Of a stretch of DNA of 39,740 bases, positions 30,455 through 39,740 are shown one piece after another (position 1 is the first letter of the stretch; each line of letters begins with the position of its first letter). The stretch comes from Acidobacteriaceae bacterium (lineage in GTDB: Bacteria; Acidobacteriota; Terriglobia; Terriglobales; Acidobacteriaceae). Under the pieces are notes generated by a model, which did no database searches, was not told where the DNA came from, and was given only the letters and a program-made list of their open reading frames with translations. The translations under genes were made by a program, and so were the position numbers. The stretch covers positions 1-39,740 of the forward strand of contig JASHOQ010000043.1 of assembly GCA_030041045.1 (NCBI GenBank). Direction: 5' to 3'.

Positions 30455-30590
30455 ACTGCGGGTCCTTCGACTCGCCGCCTGCGGCGACCTCGCTCAGGAT
30501 GACAACGCGTGTGTTGGGATCGTGGTTTCCCAGGTCCCCAAATGCGAGGGACCTGGGGCACCCATTTTCGTGTTGAGTTGAGAGTGGGAG
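30455..30590 (+). repeat. Composite repeat unit, copy B
   Basis: It has GATGACA-type repeat copy 4 (30455-30506), the CCCAGGTCCC/GGGACCTGGG hairpin (30530-30539 with 30549-30558) and TTTTCGTG-TGAGTTGAGAGTGGG, in the same order as copy A at 27405-27552. Confidence 0.75.
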
Positions 30591-30607
30591 ATTGAGGGTT
30601 GTGCTTT

Positions 30608-30645
30608 CCCATCCATTCGTCCGCCGCGGCGGACGAATGGATGGG
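30608..30645. repeat. Perfect 38-bp palindrome
   Basis: CCCATCCATTCGTCCGCCG (30608-30626) is followed without spacer by its exact reverse complement (30627-30645). It belongs to the TCCCA ... TGGGGCA repeat family; other copies in the window are imperfect. Confidence 0.85.
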
Positions 30646-30667
30646 GCACCCGGCTTCTGTCTTCTCT

Positions 30668-30737
30668 TTCCCGATCCCCGCTCTCTACTCCCTACTCCCT
30701 ACTTTCTACTTCCTGATCTCTATTCCCTGATCCCTGC
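30668..30737. repeat. 7-bp tandem repeat array behind the isomerase gene
   Basis: Units of the type CTACTCC, CTACTTC, CTATTCC and CTGATCC are repeated about eight times. The array ends 6 bases before the stop codon of the isomerase-family gene on the minus strand. Confidence 0.8.
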
Positions 30738-30742
30738 CTTGC

Positions 30743-32167
<1,425 letters not shown>

Positions 32168-32184
32168 GTTCTTGCTCCTTTAGA

Positions 32185-32294
32185 GCGGTTTCCAAGTCGA
32201 TATAGCCATTTCCCGCATGGTGCACGGCGGCTCTCTCGTGACGAAAAAGCCACTTAAGCAAATGGGCTATGGATATAGCAACCCTGAAACCGCT
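32185..32294 (-). repeat. Long imperfect inverted repeat upstream of the isomerase
   Basis: The arms share AGCGGTTTC (32185-32193) with GAAACCGCT (32286-32294), and ATAGCCATTT (32203-32212) with AAATGGGCTAT (32260-32270). The repeat covers the leader just upstream of the isomerase ribosome-binding site. It could fold into a long hairpin or be the remains of a small mobile repeat. Confidence 0.55.
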
Positions 32295-32441
32295 GATCGG
32301 CGCCGCCTCCGCGGCCTGGTTCGGCGGGACAGAATCCCTGGTTCAAAAAAAGTGTTGCGCGCCTGGGCGCGGCTTCCGGCCGGTTGGATTCTCAGTCCGG
32401 AGCGGCACTGCGCATGAAGACATGGAAAAGAATGACGCATG

Positions 32442-32663
32442 CTATCGGTCCGATCTTCCCGGACGAAACCTGACGAGATAAAAGAGGCCGAGCAGCGCAA
32501 GCAGGCTGCCCCACCAGACGGGCGCGTGCAGATTGTTGAGCTCCACGCCGGGCGGATAATGGCCGCCGGCCCACTCGGCAATGCCGGCGGCAAGGATGAG
32601 AAGGCCGTAGAGCGTGAGCAGCAGGCCGATGAAAAACCAGATGGACATGCGCGAGCCGTGCAT
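32442..32663 (-). CDS. Small two-helix membrane protein
   Basis: This 73-residue protein has two membrane segments (about 7-30, SIWFFIGLLLTLYGLLILAAG, and 46-65, VWWGSLLALLGLFYLVRF), joined by a loop with HYPPGVELNNLHAP, and a basic tail. It is not a named family, but its position between a symporter and a sugar isomerase on the same strand suggests it is an accessory of the transporter. GAAGGAAC lies 6 bases before the ATG at 32663. Genes of similar size and place are seen beside sodium/solute symporters. Confidence 0.7.
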   Translation of the reverse strand: MHGSRMSIWFFIGLLLTLYGLLILAAGIAEWAGGHYPPGVELNNLHAPVWWGSLLALLGLFYLVRFRPGRSDR

Positions 32664-32683
32664 GGGTTTGTTCCTTCTTCGTC

Positions 32684-32812
32684 CGGGGCTGAAGCCCCGC
32701 GTTCTTTTTGTGCTTCCTTCAGGAGCCTGAAGGCCCCGGCTCCCTCCGGCGGGCTCAAGCCCGCGTTGGTTTTCTTGTTTGCGGCGCGGTGGTCAGGGCT
32801 AAAGCCCTGACC
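32684..32812. repeat. Cluster of four short hairpins (GGGCT-AGCCC type)
   Basis: CGGGGCT/AGCCCCG (32684-32699), GGAGCC/GGCTCC (32722-32743), GCGGGCT/AGCCCGC (32749-32764) and GGTCAGGGCT/AGCCCTGACC (32791-32812) follow one another between the symporter stop and the small membrane gene. Most have 2-nt loops of GA, CA or AA. Similar hairpins occur in the IS200-like element and at 21656. Confidence 0.75.
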
Positions 32813-32856
32813 TACCATCCCTGACTACCTGCCGGGCCGTGATACAAACCTCCTCC

Positions 32857-34737
32857 TCACCAGAAGATGAGGTTGAGCGCGATGAAGATGAGGATGACCA
32901 CGGTGGCCCAGAACCATTCGCGCTCGTAGAACGGGACGGCTTCCTCCGTGGGCAGTTGGGTGGCGCCGTAGACGAGGCCGCTGAGCTGGGCCACGGGGCG
33001 CGGACGGGTGAATGCGCTCACCAGGATGACGATGATCGAGGTGAAAAGAAACGCCCAGAGAGCGCGAAACACATTTTCGGCCATGGGCTTGGCAGCCTCA
33101 GAGAGCGCAACGTACTTGAGGTTGACGGGGTTGAGCTTGACCCACATGAAGAGCGAAGCGGAGAACGCGATGCCGAGCAGGAGACCGAGGAAGCCGGCCA
33201 GGCCGGTGGCGCGCTTCCAGAACATGCCGAAGAGAATCACGCCGAGCAGGGGCGCGACGAAGATGGAAAAAAGCGCCTGGACGTAATCCATGATGCCGTG
33301 GGCGTGCATGACGAGATACGCGGCGCCGATCGAGACGGCGACACCGAGGAGGATGGAGAGGCGGCCGACGAAGACATAGTGGCTGTCGGATCCGCGCTTA
33401 TTAAGGAGCGGCTTGTAAAGGTCGTAGGTCCAGACGGTGGAGAAGGCGCTGACGTTGCCGGCCATGCCGCTCATGAAGCCGGCGATGAGCGCGGTGATGC
33501 CGAGACCGAGAAGGCCGGGACCGAGATAGCGGACCATCATGAGCGGCAGCGCCTGGTTGTAGCTGTGCAGTTCAGAGCCGGGCACGCCGTCCAGGACTTT
33601 CTGTTGATAGGCCGGTGGAAGCGTGGTGTGGGACATGGCAGCCGAGCAGCTTGCGGGGTCGGCGGGCGTGCCGGAAGAAGCGGCGGCGCAGGCGGCGACG
33701 ATGTCTTCCCCGACGAGCTGGCGGCGGGAGCCGTCTGCGTTCTGCAAAAGCACGAGACCGAGCAGGCCGGGAAGAATGACGATGAAAGGAACAGCCATTT
33801 TGAAGATGGAGCCGATGATGGGCGCCATGCGCGCGGCGCGGAGATTGTGCGCGGCGAGCACGCGCTGCACCACAAGAAAGTCCGTCGTCCAGTAGCCGAA
33901 GCTGATGACGAAGCCGAGGCCGAAGACGATGCCGGTCCAGTGGACGCCCATGGGATTGGCGGAGAAGCTGCCTGTGTCGCGCCAAAGATGGAAGTAGGAA
34001 TCGGAGCCGAGGTTGGAGAGGATGCGCGTTTTCAGGCCAGTCCAACCGCCGGCCTGCACCAGGCCGAGGATGGGTACCAGCAGGGCGCCGGCCCAGATGA
34101 GGACGAATTGCAGAACCTCATTGAATATGGCCGAGCGCAGGCCGCCAAGGCCGACGTAGAGCGCCACAGCCACGGAAGAAACCAGAATGCTGAAGGTGAT
34201 GTTCCAGCCCAGCACCACCTGCATGACCACGGCCATGGCGAACATGTTGACGCCGCTCATGAGGATCATCTCCGTGGCGAAGGAGATGGCGGCTACGATG
34301 CGCGCATGCTCGCCGTAGCGCAGATGCAGGTAGCCGGGGACGGAGTGCGTCTTCGAAACGTAGTAAAAGGGCATCATCATGAGGCCCAGGAAAAGCATGG
34401 CGGGGATGGCGCCGATCCAGTACCAGTGCGTGGCGAGGATGCCGTACTGGTACGCGGAGCCGGCCCAGCCCATGAGCTCGAGCGAACCCAGGTTGGCGGA
34501 GACGAAGCTCAAGCCGGCGATCCATGCGGTCATTTCGCGGCCGGCCATGAAGAATCCTTCGCCGGTGTTGGACATGCCTTTGAGGTAAAAGCCGATCCAG
34601 AGCACCATGGCGAAGTAAATGGCGATGATGGCGATGTCGAGCGAGCGCAGATGAGCCAGAGGCTCCGCGTTGAAGGCGGCGAGCGCCGACAGCGGGCCGG
34701 ATACGAGGGAGGACGCGAACGAGAGCAGCATGTGCAT
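32857..34737 (-). CDS. Sodium/solute symporter (SSS family)
   Basis: This 626-residue inner-membrane transporter has about 14 membrane helices and couples solute uptake to sodium. The SSS family core is present: LRSLDIAIIAIYFAMVLWIGF, GEGFFMAGREMTAWIAGLSFVSANLGSLELMG, HSVPGYLHLRYG, NEVLQFVLIWAGALLVPILG, FGYWTTDFLVVQRVLAA and ALIAGFMSGMAGNVSAFSTVWTYDLYKPLL. This pattern resembles SGLT-like sugar transporters (glucose, galactose, mannose) more than the proline permease branch; substrate is inferred only. A periplasmic insert (about 355-420) is rich in Ala/Pro/Ser. The ATG at 34737 is likely; a second lies 6 bases later. A perfect 8-bp hairpin ends 10 bases before it, and a promoter with operator is seen near 34891-34920. 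Confidence 0.9.
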   Translation of the reverse strand: MHMLLSFASSLVSGPLSALAAFNAEPLAHLRSLDIAIIAIYFAMVLWIGFYLKGMSNTGEGFFMAGREMTAWIAGLSFVSANLGSLELMGWAGSAYQYGILATHWYWIGAIPAMLFLGLMMMPFYYVSKTHSVPGYLHLRYGEHARIVAAISFATEMILMSGVNMFAMAVVMQVVLGWNITFSILVSSVAVALYVGLGGLRSAIFNEVLQFVLIWAGALLVPILGLVQAGGWTGLKTRILSNLGSDSYFHLWRDTGSFSANPMGVHWTGIVFGLGFVISFGYWTTDFLVVQRVLAAHNLRAARMAPIIGSIFKMAVPFIVILPGLLGLVLLQNADGSRRQLVGEDIVAACAAASSGTPADPASCSAAMSHTTLPPAYQQKVLDGVPGSELHSYNQALPLMMVRYLGPGLLGLGITALIAGFMSGMAGNVSAFSTVWTYDLYKPLLNKRGSDSHYVFVGRLSILLGVAVSIGAAYLVMHAHGIMDYVQALFSIFVAPLLGVILFGMFWKRATGLAGFLGLLLGIAFSASLFMWVKLNPVNLKYVALSEAAKPMAENVFRALWAFLFTSIIVILVSAFTRPRPVAQLSGLVYGATQLPTEEAVPFYEREWFWATVVILIFIALNLIFW

Positions 34738-34746
34738 CGGCTTCAA

Positions 34747-34771
34747 AGGCCGGAGGTACGAGTTCCGGCCT
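34747..34771 (-). promoter_or_regulatory. Hairpin next to the symporter start codon
   Basis: AGGCCGGA (34747-34754) and TCCGGCCT (34764-34771) form a perfect 8-bp stem with a 9-nt loop, 9 bases before the ATG. No good Shine-Dalgarno site is free; the hairpin may influence translation. Confidence 0.45.
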
Positions 34772-34890
34772 GCGGTATCGATCCCATTCGTAGCGAGTTT
34801 CCGGAGCCGGCGCCGGCAAGAGAGGACAAAATCACCCTCCACCGAAACGGCCGGGAACGGCACGAATTGGCAATTCCGCTATAGCCCCTA

Positions 34891-34920
34891 AGTAAATGGT
34901 TTTACTCTCCGGCTTGTCAA
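34891..34920 (-). promoter_or_regulatory. Promoter with overlapping palindrome upstream of the symporter
   Basis: A perfect TTGACA (34920-34915) precedes TTTACT (34896-34891, four of six -10 matches) by 18 bp on the minus strand. The -10 lies inside a perfect inverted repeat AGTAAA-ACCA-TTTACT (34891-34906), which could be an operator. The leader would be about 145 nt. Confidence 0.45.
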
Positions 34921-34954
34921 GTGGGGTGGGTTGGCGGGGTTGGTTTCCCAGCAA

Positions 34955-35734
34955 CTAGACCCAGCCGGCGTCGACGACGTAGCTCTGGTTGGTGATGGCG
35001 CTCGAATCGTCACTGGCGAGGAAGAGCACGAGGCGCGCGACCTCGGCGGGCTCAAGCTGGCGCTTGAGGGCCTGGTTCAAGAGGATGCGCTCGATGGCTT
35101 CGGGCGTGTACCAGAGGCGCTGCTGGCGCTCGGTGGCGATGGCGCCGGGAAGGACGGCGTTGACGCGGATGCCGTGGGGTCCGAGCTCGTGCGCGAGAGT
35201 GCGCGTGAGGCCCACGATGGCGGCCTTGGCGGCGATGTAAACCGGAAGACCCGTGGTGGGAATGATCCAGGAGATGGAGCTGAGGTTGACGATGGAGCCG
35301 CGGCCGGCGGCGCGCATGACGGGAATGACGGCCTGCGCGGCGAAGAAATAGGGGCGCAGGTTGGTGGCGATGGAGCGGTCCCAGAATTCGGGCGTGACTT
35401 CTTCGATGGAGTGGCGCTGGTCGTTGGCGGCGTTGTTGACGAGGACATCGAGGGAGCCGAGGGTCGCGACGGCCTGGTCGATGGCGAACTTGAGAACGGA
35501 GAGCTGGGTGAGATCGCAATGGGTGTAGAGGGGCTCGGGACAGCCTTCGGCGGCGAGGCTTTTGCGCAGGGCGTGGGCGGGTTCGTCCTGGATGTCGAAG
35601 AAGGCGACGCGGGCGCCCTGGCGGGCGAAGTGGTTAACCAGCGATTCGCCGATGCCGGTGGCGCCGCCGGTGATGAGAACCGCGCGGCCCTGGAGGCTGG
35701 GATAGCGGGCGAATTGGGAGTTGAGGTCGGGCAT
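34955..35734 (-). CDS. Short-chain dehydrogenase, D-xylose 1-dehydrogenase-like
   Basis: This 259-residue NAD(P)-dependent oxidoreductase of the SDR family contains the cofactor motif TGGATGIG (22-29), VNNAAND, the catalytic Ser in SSISW and Tyr166-x3-Lys170 (YIAAK). It strongly resembles the Caulobacter-type XylB: the YPSLQGR start, CDLTQL, LVNNAANDQRH, the block VTPEFWDRSIATNLR, ELGPHGIRVNAVLPG, RQQRLWYTPEAIE, LVLFLASDDSSAIT and the VDAGWV end. That enzyme oxidises D-xylose to xylonolactone, the first step of non-phosphorylating xylose breakdown. Xylanase genes in the window support a xylose role, but a related sugar is possible. An 8-bp tandem array lies just before the ATG at 35734. Confidence 0.88.
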   Translation of the reverse strand: MPDLNSQFARYPSLQGRAVLITGGATGIGESLVNHFARQGARVAFFDIQDEPAHALRKSLAAEGCPEPLYTHCDLTQLSVLKFAIDQAVATLGSLDVLVNNAANDQRHSIEEVTPEFWDRSIATNLRPYFFAAQAVIPVMRAAGRGSIVNLSSISWIIPTTGLPVYIAAKAAIVGLTRTLAHELGPHGIRVNAVLPGAIATERQQRLWYTPEAIERILLNQALKRQLEPAEVARLVLFLASDDSSAITNQSYVVDAGWV

Positions 35735-35742
35735 GGTTTGAG

Positions 35743-35774
35743 AGCGAGTCGGCAAGTCAGCGAGCCAGCGGATT
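35743..35774 (+). repeat. 8-bp tandem repeat array in the leader of the SDR gene
   Basis: Octamers AGCGAGTC, GGCAAGTC, AGCGAGCC and AGCGGATT follow each other directly upstream of the SDR start codon. The unit is the same as at 12572 and 27329. Confidence 0.7.
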
Positions 35775-35784
35775 TGCCGTTTTC

Positions 35785-35822
35785 CACCCTTTGGCCAAAG
35801 AGCGGCGAAAGGATGCGGCAAC
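35785..35822 (+). repeat. Palindromic repeat of the GGATGGGGCA family
   Basis: CCACCCTTTGGCC ... GCGAAAGGATGCGGCAACC is a degenerate copy of the family at 21502, 27567, 30230, 30390 and 30608. Confidence 0.6.
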
Positions 35823-35879
35823 CTGTTTGGTGCGCTCCCCGCTGATTCTACTAGCGGTTACTGTACGGGTTTGAGCCGG

Positions 35880-36190
35880 TCATGGGCAATTCCCGGAGCG
35901 GAATTGATGGCTTTGGCCGATACCGCATGCTGAGACGGCGTCTCCCCTTCTCAGGTACATACTTAAGTGTGGACCGCGCCCATACTCGTAAGCGGGCGCA
36001 GGCGGAGATGCAAGGCGAGGGCGCGGCCTGCGCAAGAGGCCGGCCAGGCAAAACGGGGTTGCATCCGAGAGAGGGGCGAGCGCTCAAGGGCGCGGACCCA
36101 AGCCCAGCGAAATGCGCCGCTTCCGGTCTCCAGAATTGAGCGGGAGAATCTTCCCCTTTTGGTCTCCCGATCTGGGGAGACGCACCACAG
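35880..36190. other. Gene-free region with several perfect stem-loops
   Basis: The gap 35735-36444 (710 bp) has no gene I can support. Within it are perfect hairpins CAATTCC/GGAATTG (35887-35906), GAGAC/GTCTC (35932-35944) and GTCTCCC/GGGAGAC (36162-36181), and a stem of GGCCT with AGGCC near 36027. A structured RNA or a long leader of the oxidoreductase gene is possible. No known RNA class was recognised. Confidence 0.4.
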
Positions 36191-36444
36191 GAATGAAAGA
36201 TTTCTTCCCACCGGCGAACGGGAATTGCGGGAAACGCAAACGAGCTCATGGTCGAATTCGGTACGCAGGGCGGCAAAGGTCCGCAGGTGCGGGCCGCATA
36301 CGTGTGATGCGCAACACGGGGTTCAGGAAGTGACGGCTCCAAGCTGGAGAGTGAGCGGGCGTGAGCCCGGCGCAGAACCCGGCTGATAAGAAAAGCAACG
36401 ACCGGAAGAAAGCCACGGCCGGACCGAGACGGAGAGGAAAAGAA

Positions 36445-39740
<3,296 letters not shown>

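Noticed and set aside
36258..36400. Faint likeness to RNase P RNA (CAAAGGTCCG and AGAACCCGGCTGAT)
   Set aside because: The two blocks are only about 100 bases apart, and the other conserved RNase P regions are missing.

Overview
The window looks like a chromosomal segment of a free-living, plant-matter-degrading member of the Acidobacteriota. This is inferred from gene content: a secreted protein of the acidobacterial VWFA-related family, a DUF885 hydrolase, a CtaA/COX15 haem A synthase, several secreted plant cell-wall hydrolases, high GC content, occasional TTG/GTG starts, and many small palindromic and tandem repeats between genes. No rRNA, tRNA or CRISPR array was seen.

Layout. 1-1.86 kb: the 3' end of infB, then a UPF0175/PIN toxin-antitoxin pair followed by a degenerate second copy of the infB tail. 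1.86-4.6 kb: a secreted GH28 pectinase-like enzyme with a recognisable promoter and operator, and a phospholipase D-like protein. 4.6-9 kb: an acyl-CoA dehydrogenase, a processive GT2 glycosyltransferase and a small membrane protein. 9-12 kb: an IS200-like element joined to a large SIR2-STAND NTPase gene of anti-phage type that has lost its 5' end. 12-13.3 kb: a small XRE regulator and a basic protein among tandem repeats. 13.3-17.5 kb: DUF885 hydrolase, proC and an FGE-like protein. 17.7-20 kb: two tandem GH11 xylanases, one carrying extra domains including a CBM2-type module. 20.4-27.3 kb: acyltransferase, VWFA-related secreted protein, acetate kinase, an HXXEE membrane protein with a small coupled partner, and haem A synthase. 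27.7-30.1 kb: a porin and an HTH-TOBE regulator. 30.7-35.7 kb: a sugar-use cluster with a fucose/arabinose-isomerase-family enzyme, a small membrane protein, a sodium/solute symporter and an SDR closely resembling Caulobacter-type D-xylose dehydrogenase. 36.4 kb to the end: a very large one-chain 2-oxoacid:ferredoxin oxidoreductase, cut by the window edge.

How it fits together (inference): secreted GH28 and GH11 enzymes release pectin- and xylan-derived sugars. The porin and symporter could take them up, and the isomerase and xylose-dehydrogenase-like SDR could start their breakdown. The 2-oxoacid:ferredoxin oxidoreductase and acetate kinase point to acetate-forming fermentative or low-oxygen metabolism, beside an aerobic haem-A oxidase branch.

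The least ordinary parts are the 5'-truncated SIR2-STAND defence-type gene beside the IS200 element, the toxin-antitoxin module bracketed by infB-tail copies, and an unusually rich set of intergenic repeats (7-bp and 8-bp tandem arrays, a perfect 38-bp palindrome, a composite repeat, and a small insert with inverted ends inside a palindromic repeat).
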